Shown here piece after piece: positions 54,622 to 63,076 of a DNA stretch of 64,000 nucleotides. Numbering within the stretch: position 1 is the first letter of the stretch; the number at the start of each line of letters is the position of its first letter. This DNA comes from Thermodesulfovibrio sp. (GTDB lineage: Bacteria; Nitrospirota; Thermodesulfovibrionia; Thermodesulfovibrionales; UBA6898), in assembly GCA_013824615.1 (NCBI GenBank), contig PNOC01000008.1, forward strand, positions 24,559 to 88,558. The letters are read 5' to 3'. Under the pieces are notes generated by a model. It had not been told where the DNA came from. It was given only the letters and a program-made list of their open reading frames with translations, and did not search any database. Both the position numbers and the translations under genes were made by a program.

Positions 54622-56321
54622 ACCCTGAGCGGCTGCTTCAGAACTTTGACCGGCTGATCGATACGCCTGATGCCGTGCCGCGGCTGCGGAGGTTTATTCT
54701 TGACCTGGCTGTGCGGGGGAAGCTGGTGGAGCAGTATCCGGAGGATGAGCCGGCGGGGGAGTTGTTGAAGAGGATTGAGGGGGAGAAGAAGCGGTTGGTG
54801 AAAGCGGGCACCATCAAAGAGCAGAAGCCGTTAACCCCGATTGATATTGCAACAACTCCATTTGATCCGCCATCAGGATGGAAATGGACTAGACTTGGAG
54901 CAACGGTGAATAACCATTTTGGAGGAGGAACACCATCCAAAAGTAATTTCACCTATTGGGACGGCGACATCTTCTGGGCGAGCGTAAAAGACATCGGAAA
55001 GACCAAATATGTTGATCAGACTATTGATCGGATATCAGAAGATGGGCTAAAAAACAGTTCATCAAATCTTATTCCACCAGGCAATCTCATTGTGGTTACA
55101 CGAATGGGCCTCGGTAAAGTATCAATTAATCAAGTTCCTATGGCAATAAATCAAGACCTGCGTGCCCTTATTCTTTCGAGCTTTGCATCTATCGATTTCT
55201 ATTATATTTTCTTCAAGACAGCAAGCTATGAGGGAAGTGGGCTCACGGTTAAAGGGATTAAAGTTGAGGAATTACTCAATTTCCCTTTCCCTCTGCCGCC
55301 ACTTGCCGAACAACACCGGATCGTAGCGAAGGTGGACGAACTGATGAAACTGTGTGATGAACTGGAGGTGGCTCAGGCAAAGCGCGAAAGGCGGCGCAAC
55401 CGGCTGGTGGCTGCGACCCTGCATGGGCTGAACAATGGCAAAGTCGATAATGAAAATGGCGAGAGTTTCAGTTTCGAAGACAGCGCCCGCTTCTATTTCA
55501 ACCACCTCCCGCGCCTCACCACAAGGGCTGAACATATTCAGCAGCTGCGGCAGACGATTCTCAATTTGGCTGTGCGGGGGAAGCTGGTGGAGCAGGACCC
55601 TAAAGATGAACCTAGTGAAAGGATCCTGACCGATATATCTTCGGTGCAACGAAGGAATACGAAAGACAATGAGAAGCAGCAGCGCAACAATATTTGCGAC
55701 CATGAAATGCTTTTCATATCTCCTCCCGGATGGTGTTGGTCACGCATTGGCCAACTTTGTGATCTTGTGTCAGGCCACGCTTTCAAGGCAGCCGAATATT
55801 CAAAATCCGGTGCTCGCTTGTTCCAAATTGCGAATGTATCGTTCGGTAAGACGAAATGGGAAACACTCAACTACTTGCCTCTTGCTTATATGGCAGCTTA
55901 TCCTGACTTAGTCCTCAATCCAGGTGACTTGGTAATGGCGCTAAACAGGCCGTTACTAAATGGTCAAATGAAAGCCGCGATTCTCTCTCAAGAAGATTTG
56001 CCGGCGATCTTATATCAACGGGTTGGCAAGATCGTGTTTTTTTTAGAAGAAGTTTTAAACAAGTATTTTCTCCTGTATCTGCAATCATCACATTTTGTTA
56101 AAAGACTTGAAGAGAACTTACAGGGCTCAGATCAACCGTTTATTAACAAGTCGCAGGTAATGCAGTTCTTAGTGCCCCTGCCCCCCTTGGGCGAACAACA
56201 CCGAATTGTGGCGAAGGTGGACGAACTGATGGCGCTGTGTGATGAAATGGAAGGACGGATCTCTACCAACACAACAACAAGTCGGAAGTTTCTTGAGGCA
56301 ACGCTGCAGGCGGCGCTGTGA
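54618..56321 (+). CDS. hsdS: Type I restriction enzyme specificity subunit
   Basis: Recognises the bipartite target for HsdM and HsdR. The 567-residue protein holds two target-recognition domains in a pseudo-repeat: each half begins with an LAVRGKLVEQ-type conserved helix (LDLAVRGKLVEQ; LNLAVRGKLVEQ) and ends with EQHRIVAKVDELM. This gives the circular symmetry usual for HsdS. The start is ATG 54618, which overlaps the DUF1016 stop; the open frame upstream is ignored. Base composition in both recognition domains is visibly more A/T-rich than the flanks, as is common for these exchangeable segments. A hairpin repeat starts 7 nt after the stop. Confidence 0.94.
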   Translation: MNPERLLQNFDRLIDTPDAVPRLRRFILDLAVRGKLVEQYPEDEPAGELLKRIEGEKKRLVKAGTIKEQKPLTPIDIATTPFDPPSGWKWTRLGATVNNHFGGGTPSKSNFTYWDGDIFWASVKDIGKTKYVDQTIDRISEDGLKNSSSNLIPPGNLIVVTRMGLGKVSINQVPMAINQDLRALILSSFASIDFYYIFFKTASYEGSGLTVKGIKVEELLNFPFPLPPLAEQHRIVAKVDELMKLCDELEVAQAKRERRRNRLVAATLHGLNNGKVDNENGESFSFEDSARFYFNHLPRLTTRAEHIQQLRQTILNLAVRGKLVEQDPKDEPSERILTDISSVQRRNTKDNEKQQRNNICDHEMLFISPPGWCWSRIGQLCDLVSGHAFKAAEYSKSGARLFQIANVSFGKTKWETLNYLPLAYMAAYPDLVLNPGDLVMALNRPLLNGQMKAAILSQEDLPAILYQRVGKIVFFLEEVLNKYFLLYLQSSHFVKRLEENLQGSDQPFINKSQVMQFLVPLPPLGEQHRIVAKVDELMALCDEMEGRISTNTTTSRKFLEATLQAAL

Positions 56322-56328
56322 AACAAAG

Positions 56329-56472
56329 AGGCAACGGCAACCCCCCTGTATCCCCCCTTATCAAGGGGGATGAAAGCCGACTGTGGCAAGGTTGCTTGCT
56401 CCTCCCTTGACAAGGGGAGGCTGGGAGGGGTTGGCTGTTAGGATTATGAAAGAAAACAGAAGCAAATATCTG
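56329..56472 (+). repeat. DUF559-associated hairpin repeat, copy 1
   Basis: About 145 bp with two near-palindromic hairpins (CCCCCTTATCAAGGGGG and CTCCCTTGACAAGGGGAG) separated by ~50 bp, then GGGAGGGGTTGGCTGTTAGG and the first codons of a DUF559-type gene. It is nearly identical to copy 2. Confidence 0.9.
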
Positions 56473-56505
56473 CATTTCAGTGAAATTGTGCTACAAAAAC
56501 CGTAA
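56446..56505 (+). pseudogene. Truncated 5' end of a DUF559 gene
   Basis: From ATG 56446 the frame reads MKENRSKYL, matching the start of the intact DUF559 gene (MKENGTKYLPYN), then diverges and stops after 19 codons. It shows that the repeat carries the gene's 5' end and that the rest is missing here. Confidence 0.65.
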
Positions 56506-56537
56506 AAGAATGAAATTTCCAATTACAAGGAGAGTCA

Positions 56538-57434
56538 ATGCCGCTCTACAAAAAAATTGACGGGAAGTATAAGAAGCTCAAGTCTGTTCAGCTGGCCAAG
56601 GAGAAGACGCTCCAGGAAATTGTGGAAGGCCATCTTCAGGAGATGTTGGATATGTATTTTTTGGAGACGGAATATCCGACTACATTCGGCGGAAGAATAG
56701 ACACACTTGCTGTTGATTATTCTGGGGCTCCGGTCATCATCGAGTACAAATTAAGTAAGAACGAAAACGTTATCAACCAAGCCCTTTCATATCTGAAATG
56801 GTTGAAGGCACAAAAGGTAGATTTCTTTGAGATGCTGGTGCAAAAGAAACTGGGCAAGGAGATCGCTGATAAACTGAAAATTGATTGGAAAAATCCTCGG
56901 GTTATTTGCATAGCGGAATCCTACAGCAAATTTGATATTGATACTGTTGAGGTTGTGCCCCTACGTATTGAGCTTCTTCTTTACAGGCATTATGAGAATG
57001 ATATCTTTGCACTTGAGCAACTGACTATAAGCGAAAGCAAACCAGCTCCAACGCCCGCAGTTACACCTTCTGAGCATATGCCTCCGGAAGAAAATAGGGT
57101 CGAGACCCTTCTTGCCAAGGCAACCCCCGAAACAATTGCTCTATTTGAGGAAATGAGACAGCGAATTCTTACGCTTGATGAGGCTATAAAGGAAAAAGCT
57201 ACGAGTATTTATATGGGGTATCGTGTAACCAAGAATTTTGCCGAGGTCTATATACAGAAAAACCGGGTACGCATGTTCCTACGTCCCCTTGATTATGAAG
57301 ACCCGCGGGGCTTTGTTCAGCAAATTCCAGAAGGTTACAGCTGGACGCTCAACCGTTCAGTTTACCTCAGCTCGATGGCTGACCTTGACTATGTTATGGG
57401 CCTGATCGAGCAATCTTACAAGGACGTGCTGTGA
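56538..57434 (+). CDS. PD-(D/E)XK-like nuclease/DUF5655 domain protein
   Basis: The 298-residue protein has an N-terminal half with GGRIDTLAVDYSGAPVIIEYKL, a NucS/DUF91-like nuclease motif (D...ExK), and a C-terminal half (~200-295; ETIALFEEMRQRILTL, VRMFLRPLDYED, DYVMGLIEQSYK) resembling DUF5655. The pairing is frequent in predicted nucleases and transport-like proteins beside restriction systems. Just after the stop the same frame continues with a second DUF5655-like tail (see 57435-57626). It lies in the restriction island, between hairpin repeats. Confidence 0.8.
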   Translation: MPLYKKIDGKYKKLKSVQLAKEKTLQEIVEGHLQEMLDMYFLETEYPTTFGGRIDTLAVDYSGAPVIIEYKLSKNENVINQALSYLKWLKAQKVDFFEMLVQKKLGKEIADKLKIDWKNPRVICIAESYSKFDIDTVEVVPLRIELLLYRHYENDIFALEQLTISESKPAPTPAVTPSEHMPPEENRVETLLAKATPETIALFEEMRQRILTLDEAIKEKATSIYMGYRVTKNFAEVYIQKNRVRMFLRPLDYEDPRGFVQQIPEGYSWTLNRSVYLSSMADLDYVMGLIEQSYKDVL

Positions 57435-57626
57435 AAGGAGGAAAAAGAGATAGGCTACTTTGTGAACAAGGGAATACCGGTCGACCTGACGAGCAATAAA
57501 GGGTTCTTGCGGGACGTAAGAAAAATTGGTCACTTTGGCACAGGCGATTTGGAAATTACCATGGCATCAGGCGAAGACTTCGAAAAAGCGAAGCCGTTGC
57601 TTATGAAGAGTTACGAGGCAAGTTAA
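57435..57626 (+). pseudogene. In-frame C-terminal DUF5655-like fragment after a stop codon
   Basis: In the same frame as the preceding gene, directly after its TGA, 63 codons encode a stretch with VDLTSNKGFLRDVRKIGHFG and DLEITMASGEDFEKAKPLL, ending KSYEAS. This resembles the tail of DUF5655 proteins and repeats the end of the preceding protein in general pattern (LIEQSYK / LMKSYEA). It is either a broken second copy or a gene begun at GTG 57462 (54 residues). Confidence 0.6.
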
Positions 57627-57676
57627 ATCATAATAGTGTGATTCAGAAAGAAAAAGGGATGAGGTCCGGTGCCATA

Positions 57677-58309
57677 ATGTATTTCAGACATAAAAGTTCA
57701 CCTCTAAATGAAGCATTTATCGAAAGACCATTCCAGGGGGTTGAACCTGAATCAGCTAAATTTATTTTCGTCGGTCTTGATGCTAATTATGATCAGAACA
57801 TCGAGAATTCTCCGATATTCCCCCGGGTATTGGAATACCTGAAGAATGGTGCCATGTTTTGGAAGCAACACAAGGTGCACCATCCATTTCTTCTGCCGGA
57901 ATATAAAGGAGACGGTCGCCGCTACCACAAGACGTTCGCTGATATCGGATTCACTCCTGAAGATGCAGAGGATATCTCTTTTGTTGAACTGCTTCACCTT
58001 CCAACCTATGGCAGGAGCCGCCTTGATACGACGGACCTGGATGCAGCTCACCTGCAGCGTTTGAACAACGTCATCCTGCATGGCCGGGCGCAGTTCATAT
58101 TCATTCCGGGAGGCGTCGGGCGATTAATGAAGGAGTCCGGGTTCTTTTCGTGGATGCCTCAGGACCCAATGGCTGAAGAAGGCCCACTCAAGGTATGGTT
58201 CAGGACCGGGAGGCAAACGGTCTATTGGCATTATCATTTTTCGGTTTATGGCAGTTTCGAGAGGGAGAAACAAAGACAGCTTGGCGCTATCGCCGCGCTG
58301 AAACAATAA
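57677..58309 (+). CDS. Hypothetical protein, possibly of the uracil-DNA-glycosylase-like superfamily
   Basis: A ~210-residue soluble protein. IFVGLDANYDQNIENSPIFP near the N terminus and FIPGGVGRLMKES further on recall glycine-rich loops of UDG-like folds, but no family is recognised with confidence. Start choices are ATG 57677, ATG 57659 or GTG 57638; none has a good ribosome site, and I give the shortest. It lies inside the restriction island just before hairpin repeat copy 2. Confidence 0.55.
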   Translation: MYFRHKSSPLNEAFIERPFQGVEPESAKFIFVGLDANYDQNIENSPIFPRVLEYLKNGAMFWKQHKVHHPFLLPEYKGDGRRYHKTFADIGFTPEDAEDISFVELLHLPTYGRSRLDTTDLDAAHLQRLNNVILHGRAQFIFIPGGVGRLMKESGFFSWMPQDPMAEEGPLKVWFRTGRQTVYWHYHFSVYGSFEREKQRQLGAIAALKQ

Positions 58310-58348
58310 ACGTGAAACCGAATGACATTTTGGGCTTAGTGAAGCCGC

Positions 58349-58494
58349 GAGGCAACGGCAACCCCCCTGTATCCCCCCTTATCAAGGGGGATGAAAACCG
58401 ATGGTGGCAAGGTTGCTTTCTCCTCCCTTGATAAGGGGAGGCTGGGAGGGGTTGGCTGTTAGGATTATGAAAGAAAACGGAACCAAATATCTGC
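58349..58494 (+). repeat. DUF559-associated hairpin repeat, copy 2
   Basis: Almost identical to copy 1, starting at GAGGCAACGGCAACC and running through both hairpins into the start of the intact DUF559 gene. Confidence 0.92.
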
Positions 58495-58841
58495 CCTACA
58501 ACAAAGCACTCACTGAACTTGCCCGTAAGAACCGCAGGAATCCCAGCAAGGCAGAACGCAGGATCTGGAATGACGTCCTTCGTATGAGGCAGTTCTCACA
58601 ACACAAGTTTCTACGGCAGAAGCCGATTGCAGGCTATATTGTAGATTTCTATTGTGCCGAGCTTTGCCTTGTGATCGAAATTGACGGAGACAGTCATGCT
58701 GAAACAATCGAATACGATGTAGAACGCACAAAAGTTCTGAATGCTTTAGGCCTGAATGTTATCAGATATACCAACTACGATGTACTGGAAAATATTGAGG
58801 GTGTCAGCGAGGATCTTCTGCGATGGATTCAGAGCCAATAG
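58467..58841 (+). CDS. DUF559 endonuclease-domain protein
   Basis: The 124-residue protein has the DUF559 pattern: LARKNRRNPSKAERRIWNDV, RQFSQHKFLRQKPIAGYIVD and the active-site region FYCAELCLVIEIDGDSH (E-x-D/D...E type, related to very-short-patch-repair endonucleases). Its ATG is inside hairpin repeat copy 2 and its stop codon touches the first base of copy 3, so it is flanked on both sides by the repeat. DUF559 genes are commonly seen beside such G/C-rich hairpin repeats. The function in the cell is unknown. Confidence 0.9.
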   Translation: MKENGTKYLPYNKALTELARKNRRNPSKAERRIWNDVLRMRQFSQHKFLRQKPIAGYIVDFYCAELCLVIEIDGDSHAETIEYDVERTKVLNALGLNVIRYTNYDVLENIEGVSEDLLRWIQSQ

Positions 58842-59031
58842 CAACCCCCCTGTATCCCCCCTTATCAAGGGGGATGAAACCCGGCGATGCAAGGTCGCTT
58901 TACTCCTCCCTTGACAAGGGGAGGCCGGGAGGGGTTGGGAGGCAGGGAGATGGTGAACAGCAGTTGAAATGGCCGGGAGGGGTTGGCTGTTAGAATTATG
59001 AAAGAAAAAACATCAAAATACCTGCCCTACA
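58841..59031 (+). repeat. DUF559-associated hairpin repeat, copy 3 with an internal insertion
   Basis: Same two hairpins as copies 1 and 2, but after the second hairpin there are ~45 extra bp that repeat GGCCGGGAGGGGTTGG. It starts at the last base of the DUF559 stop codon. Confidence 0.88.
58998..59031 (+). pseudogene. Truncated 5' end of a second DUF559 gene
   Basis: ATG 58998 begins MKEKTSKYLPYM, matching the start of the intact gene for 11 codons, then the similarity ends just before the 3' end of ksgA. Confidence 0.6.
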
Positions 59032-59054
59032 TGCCCAGTTCGCGAAAGAGCGGT

Positions 59055-59828
59055 TCATACCTGCTTCTCCTCCAGCAGTGCTGCAATATTTTTGAACTCT
59101 TCTATGCTTAATGTTTCCGGTCTGCGCTGCGGATCGATTCCTGCCTCTGCCAGCGCGCCCCTGACAGCAGGGCCAAAGGGCTTCAGGGAGTTTGAGAGTG
59201 TTTTTCTCCTCTGTGAGAAAGCGGTCCTGACCACTTTGAAGAAGAACTCCTCATGTTCTGCTGAAACCAGCGGTTCTTTTCTCAACGAGATATGCACCAC
59301 TGCCGAGTCGACCTTCGGCACCGGATGGAAGGCCTCCTTCGGCACCATGAATTTCAAGGTTGGCAGGGCGTAACACTGGAGCGCGATAGAAAGCACCCCG
59401 TAATCTTTCCCCCCAGGCGGGGCAACGATTCTCTCGGCCACCTCTTTCTGGATCGTCAGGGTCATTGCCTGAAGCTGCTGCTTTGCCTCCAGTAGTCTGA
59501 AGATAACCGGGGTGGTAATGTAGTAGGGGATGTTGGCGACGACCTTGAACCTGCCGACTTCCTCGTAATTGAACTTCATTGCATCGCCCTCGACAAGGTC
59601 GATGTTATTGAAACCCTTCAGTTCTCCGACAAGCCTTACGCATAACTCATGGTCCAGCTCAATGGCGATCAGTTTCCGCGCCTTCTCTGCAAGCAGCTTT
59701 GTCATCGTGCCGTGGCCCGGCCCGATCTCGACGACCGTGTCGTCCGGCAGGACTCCCGCAGCCTCAATGATCTCGCTGAGTATTGCGCGGTCGTACAGAA
59801 AGTTCTGGCCGAGGCTCTTCTTTGACAT
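59055..59828 (-). CDS. ksgA: 16S rRNA dimethyladenosine transferase
   Basis: Dimethylates two adjacent adenines (A1518 and A1519 in E. coli numbering) of 16S rRNA. The 257-residue protein shows SKKSLGQNFLYD at the N terminus, the AdoMet motif VEIGPGHGTMTKLLA, the NIPYYI catalytic motif (N-[LI]-P-Y) and the FSQRRKTLSNSL stretch. It begins directly after the pdxA stop on the minus strand; together with pdxA and yjbQ it forms one operon. Hairpin repeat copy 3 ends ~25 nt beyond its stop. Confidence 0.97.
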   Translation of the reverse strand: MSKKSLGQNFLYDRAILSEIIEAAGVLPDDTVVEIGPGHGTMTKLLAEKARKLIAIELDHELCVRLVGELKGFNNIDLVEGDAMKFNYEEVGRFKVVANIPYYITTPVIFRLLEAKQQLQAMTLTIQKEVAERIVAPPGGKDYGVLSIALQCYALPTLKFMVPKEAFHPVPKVDSAVVHISLRKEPLVSAEHEEFFFKVVRTAFSQRRKTLSNSLKPFGPAVRGALAEAGIDPQRRPETLSIEEFKNIAALLEEKQV

Positions 59829-60803
59829 TTATAGCCTCATCCTGCAGGCAAAGGCTATCGCCTCGATCATGCTCGACGGGGTCGCAATCCCCTTCCAGGC
59901 TATATCGTAGGCAGTGCCGTGGTCAGGAGAGGTCCTGATGATAGGGAGACCGATCGTTGTGTTCACCCCTTTGTCAAAGGCGATCATCTTCAGGGGGATC
60001 AACCCCTGGTCGTGATACATGCAGACCACAATATCAACTCCCCCGTGGTACGCCTTATGAAAAAGAGTATCCGGAGGATAAGGGCCGGTGCATTCTATGC
60101 CTGACGCCCGCGCCGCTTCAATAGCAGGGATGATTGATTTAATCTCCTCATCCCCGAACATGCCGGTCTCTCCGGCGTGGGGGTTCAGCCCGGCAACTGC
60201 GATCCTCGGTTTGTCAATCGCCATCATTTCACAGGCTCTTCCTGCAAGCCGGATCGTCTGCAGCACAGACTCTTTTGTGATCCTGGCAGGCACGCTCTTT
60301 ATCGAGGTATGAATGGTAACGAGAATGACCCGCAGCGGCCCGCCGGCCAGCATCATCGCAAAGTCCTGTGTCCCGGTCATCTCGGCAATCATCTCGGTAT
60401 GGCCCGGCCAGTGTACACCGGCAAGTTTCAGGGCTTCTTTGGTGATTGGCGCGGTCACCAGAGCATCGACTTCATGGCTGAGCGCAAGTTCAACCGCCTT
60501 CTGTATATAGCTGACACAGGCCCTTCCGTTTTCTGCCGTGGCCTTATTCTTTGCAAAGGGGCTGCTGTTTCCCATATCCATGCAGTTCAACACTTCGGAG
60601 GATGGCAGCGCCAATGCAGGAGATTGGACCAGGTGCAGCTTCAGCGGACTTTGGGTCAGGAGCAGCGCTTCTTCAAGGACAGTCCGGTCGCCGATCACAA
60701 CCGGGATGCAGGCTTCCCGTATCTTGGCATCTGATAATGCCCTGGCGATGATCTCGGGGCCGACCCCGGCTGGGTCACCCATGGTTATGGCTATTTTTTT
60801 CAT
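59829..60803 (-). CDS. pdxA: 4-hydroxythreonine-4-phosphate dehydrogenase
   Basis: NAD-dependent enzyme of pyridoxal phosphate synthesis (the DXP-dependent route). The 324-residue protein has [13 protein letters not shown] at the N terminus, the metal and substrate motif [25 protein letters not shown] and [11 protein letters not shown] near the C terminus. yjbQ overlaps its start by 4 nt (ATGA-type junction at 60800-60803). Confidence 0.97.
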   Translation of the reverse strand: MKKIAITMGDPAGVGPEIIARALSDAKIREACIPVVIGDRTVLEEALLLTQSPLKLHLVQSPALALPSSEVLNCMDMGNSSPFAKNKATAENGRACVSYIQKAVELALSHEVDALVTAPITKEALKLAGVHWPGHTEMIAEMTGTQDFAMMLAGGPLRVILVTIHTSIKSVPARITKESVLQTIRLAGRACEMMAIDKPRIAVAGLNPHAGETGMFGDEEIKSIIPAIEAARASGIECTGPYPPDTLFHKAYHGGVDIVVCMYHDQGLIPLKMIAFDKGVNTTIGLPIIRTSPDHGTAYDIAWKGIATPSSMIEAIAFACRMRL

Positions 60804-61216
60804 TCGCCTATTATTTTAACCAGTGCCCGTTTTTTTCTTCTGCCGTCGAACTCACCATAGAAGATCTGCTCCCAGGGACCGAGGTCGAGTTTGCCCTCCG
60901 TGATCGCAACCACCACCTCACGGCCCATGATCTGGCGCTTCAGGTGTGCATCGGCATTATCTTCCCCGTGGTTGTGGTGATAGGCCGAGACCGGCTCATG
61001 CGGGGCAAGTTTTTCGAGCCAGACCTCGTAATCGTGATGCAGACCCGGATCATCATCATTGATAAAGACCGACGCGGTGATATGCATCGCATTCACAAGA
61101 ACGAGACCCTCCGCAACCCCGCTTTCCTTCAGGCAGTCCTGGATCTGGCTCGTTATATTGACAAAGGCCCGGCGTGTCGGGATGTTGAACCATAATTCCT
61201 TGCGAAAACTCTTCAT
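60800..61216 (-). CDS. yjbQ: YjbQ/UPF0047 family protein
   Basis: The 138-residue protein has the family motifs: [35 protein letters not shown] with the metal-binding histidine, [20 protein letters not shown] and [17 protein letters not shown]. coli YjbQ has weak thiamin-phosphate synthase activity; its real function is unknown. ATG 61216 lies 6 nt after an extended -10 box and has no ribosome site, so the message is likely leaderless. Confidence 0.93.
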   Translation of the reverse strand: MKSFRKELWFNIPTRRAFVNITSQIQDCLKESGVAEGLVLVNAMHITASVFINDDDPGLHHDYEVWLEKLAPHEPVSAYHHNHGEDNADAHLKRQIMGREVVVAITEGKLDLGPWEQIFYGEFDGRRKKRALVKIIGE

Positions 61217-61222
61217 GGGACA

Positions 61223-61251
61223 ATAATACCAGCTACTGCGGAATACAACAA
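61223..61251 (-). promoter_or_regulatory. Promoter of yjbQ-pdxA-ksgA, leaderless
   Basis: On the minus strand TTGTTG (61251-61246), a 17-nt spacer and TATTAT (61228-61223) with a TG extension (TGGTATTAT) precede the yjbQ ATG by only 6 nt. Confidence 0.6.
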
Positions 61252-61288
61252 GTTCAACACCTCCATTGGCCGTAAGCCTGCCGGGAAA

Positions 61289-61318
61289 TTGACTGTCTGC
61301 ATTCCTGAGGGTTATCAT
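61289..61318 (+). promoter_or_regulatory. Promoter of tyrS, leaderless
   Basis: TTGACT (61289-61294), an 18-nt spacer and TATCAT (61313-61318) precede the tyrS ATG by 7 nt with no ribosome site between. It is divergent from the yjbQ promoter in the same 110-bp gap. Confidence 0.6.
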
Positions 61319-61325
61319 ATTCCCT

Positions 61326-62570
61326 ATGCTGTCACCCGAAAAACAGATCGAGGTTATCAAAAGAGGCGCTGTCGAGATCATCAGCGAAGAAGCGCTTCTG
61401 AAGAAGCTCGAAAAATCTTCTTCAGAAGGCAGGCCGTTGCGGATCAAGGCAGGGTTTGACCCGACGGCCCCGGATATCCATGTCGGCCATACGGTCCTGC
61501 TCGAAAAGATGCGCCAGTTTCAGGAACTCGGGCATGAGGTGATATTTCTGATCGGTGACTTTACCGGCATGATCGGAGACCCGACCGGCAAGAGTGAGAC
61601 CCGCAAGATACTGACCAACGAGGCGGTGCTGCAGAATGCCGAAACCTATAAGACCCAGGTATTCAAGATCCTCGATCCGGCCAAAACGCAGGTGCGTTTT
61701 AACAGTGAGTGGCTTGGGAAAATGACCGCTATCGAGGTTGCCCAGCTCGGGGCCTTCGAGACGGTAGCCCGCATGCTCGAACGGGAGGACTTCAAAAAGA
61801 GGTTCAAGAACCAGCAACCTATAAGTATATTGGAATTCTACTACCCCCTGTTCCAGGGCTATGATTCTGTCGCACTCAGGGCCGATGTCGAACTTGGCGG
61901 CACGGACCAGAAATTTAATCTCCTCATGGGCAGGTCCATGCAGAAGGCGATGGGGATGGAGGAGCAGGTGGTCCTCATGATGCCGCTTCTGGAGGGGCTC
62001 GACGGGGTGAATAAAATGTCGAAGAGCCTGGGGAATTACATAGGCATTAATGAGCCGGCTTTTGAATATATAAACGGCGAACTGACCGGCATGTTCAAGA
62101 AAGTGATGAGCATTCCCGACAACATGATCGGCCGCTACTTTGAGCTGGTTAGCCATATATCGGTGGATGACTTTAATGCTCTGAAGGAAGGGCTGCAAAA
62201 CGGTGCGAAGGACCCCCGTGAGATCAAGAAGGATCTCGCAATGGAACTCGTGACAAGATATCACGGTCCGGAGGCCGCAACGCGGGCAAGACAGGAGTAC
62301 GTCGATTTTCTGGAGAACAAAAAGGTCAATCTTGATGCAATTGCTACGGTCGAAATCAAAATTTCTGCTGCCGACAGAAACAACTGGCTTCCTCATGTGA
62401 TGAAAGAAAATGGCCTGGCAAAGAGCTCCGGTGAGGCGATCCGGCTGATCAAACAGCGGGGGGTCAAGCTGAACGATCAGGTTGTCGAAAGTTCTGACGC
62501 GGTCCTCCCGGAAGGGGAGCATATTGTCCGTGTCGGGAAGAACAGAATTTTGAGGATTATTGTCTCTTAG
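61326..62570 (+). CDS. tyrS: Tyrosyl-tRNA synthetase
   Basis: Class I synthetase that charges tRNA-Tyr. The 414-residue protein has the HIGH-type motif [32 protein letters not shown], the KMSKS motif ([13 protein letters not shown]) and a C-terminal S4 RNA-binding domain ([17 protein letters not shown]). HVGH and the length fit the TyrZ-type bacterial branch. It is divergent from yjbQ. Confidence 0.97.
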   Translation: MLSPEKQIEVIKRGAVEIISEEALLKKLEKSSSEGRPLRIKAGFDPTAPDIHVGHTVLLEKMRQFQELGHEVIFLIGDFTGMIGDPTGKSETRKILTNEAVLQNAETYKTQVFKILDPAKTQVRFNSEWLGKMTAIEVAQLGAFETVARMLEREDFKKRFKNQQPISILEFYYPLFQGYDSVALRADVELGGTDQKFNLLMGRSMQKAMGMEEQVVLMMPLLEGLDGVNKMSKSLGNYIGINEPAFEYINGELTGMFKKVMSIPDNMIGRYFELVSHISVDDFNALKEGLQNGAKDPREIKKDLAMELVTRYHGPEAATRARQEYVDFLENKKVNLDAIATVEIKISAADRNNWLPHVMKENGLAKSSGEAIRLIKQRGVKLNDQVVESSDAVLPEGEHIVRVGKNRILRIIVS

Positions 62571-62656
62571 TCTCTGCCATTCAAAGTCTATCCCCTTTTT
62601 CCCATTCCAGGCATAAAGCGCACGTCTAGGGGAAGCGTTCCCGAACGATAGAAACA

Positions 62657-62665
62657 TGGTATTAT
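62657..62665 (+). promoter_or_regulatory. Extended -10 box upstream of the PII-like gene
   Basis: TGGTATTAT with a G run after it lies ~50 nt before the GGAGG ribosome site. The rest of the 62571-62718 gap shows no gene. Confidence 0.4.
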
Positions 62666-62718
62666 GGGGGTGTTATGGCGTATCGCGGCAGCTATAAAAT
62701 TATCCGGAGGTGGAACTG

Positions 62719-63009
62719 ATGAAAATGTTTGTCATTGTGTACTCATGGGCAGTTGATGATGACGTTATCGCTGCGCTTACTTCATCCGGAGTAAACGCGT
62801 ATACGAAATGGACGCAAGTGCTGGGGTGTGGTTGCGAATCAGAGCCAAAAATGCGATCCAGGTACGCGCCCGGAGAAAACGACGTTCTGACTGTAGTTAT
62901 TAACAACGAAGATGTCGACAAGGTCAGGGGCATCGTGCTGAAATTAAGGGAAGAGCATCCGCGGGGAGGTATACGATGCTTCATAATACCTGTTGAGGAA
63001 ATGATATGA
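62719..63009 (+). CDS. PII-like (P-II family) small protein
   Basis: The 96-residue protein resembles a divergent PII-like family with a single ferredoxin-like fold: FVIVYSWAVDDDVIAALTSSG, YTKWTQVLGCG, ENDVLTVVINNEDVDKV and GGIRCFIIPVEEM. It lacks the tyrosine T-loop of GlnB. Relatives in Geobacter-like genomes occur beside metal-efflux or membrane transport genes, but none is here. ATG 62719 is preceded by GGAGG 8 nt upstream; GTG 62710 would put the start inside that site. Confidence 0.75.
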   Translation: MKMFVIVYSWAVDDDVIAALTSSGVNAYTKWTQVLGCGCESEPKMRSRYAPGENDVLTVVINNEDVDKVRGIVLKLREEHPRGGIRCFIIPVEEMI

Positions 63010-63076
63010 AGGCAGAATCTTCCACTGTTTCGCCCATTGCGTTTATTTTTTGGTATAGTAAACGGAGAGGATTACG

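Noticed and set aside
49592..58841. Phage or integron insertion carrying the restriction island
   Set aside because: No integrase, transposase, attachment repeats or tRNA edge is visible at either end; only the hairpin repeats suggest mobility.
56329..59031. CRISPR array
   Set aside because: The repeats are ~145 bp, only three, separated by genes, with no spacer periodicity and no cas genes.
61422..62657. A 411-codon minus-strand frame opposite tyrS
   Set aside because: tyrS is unambiguous and the opposite frame has no domain or start signal.
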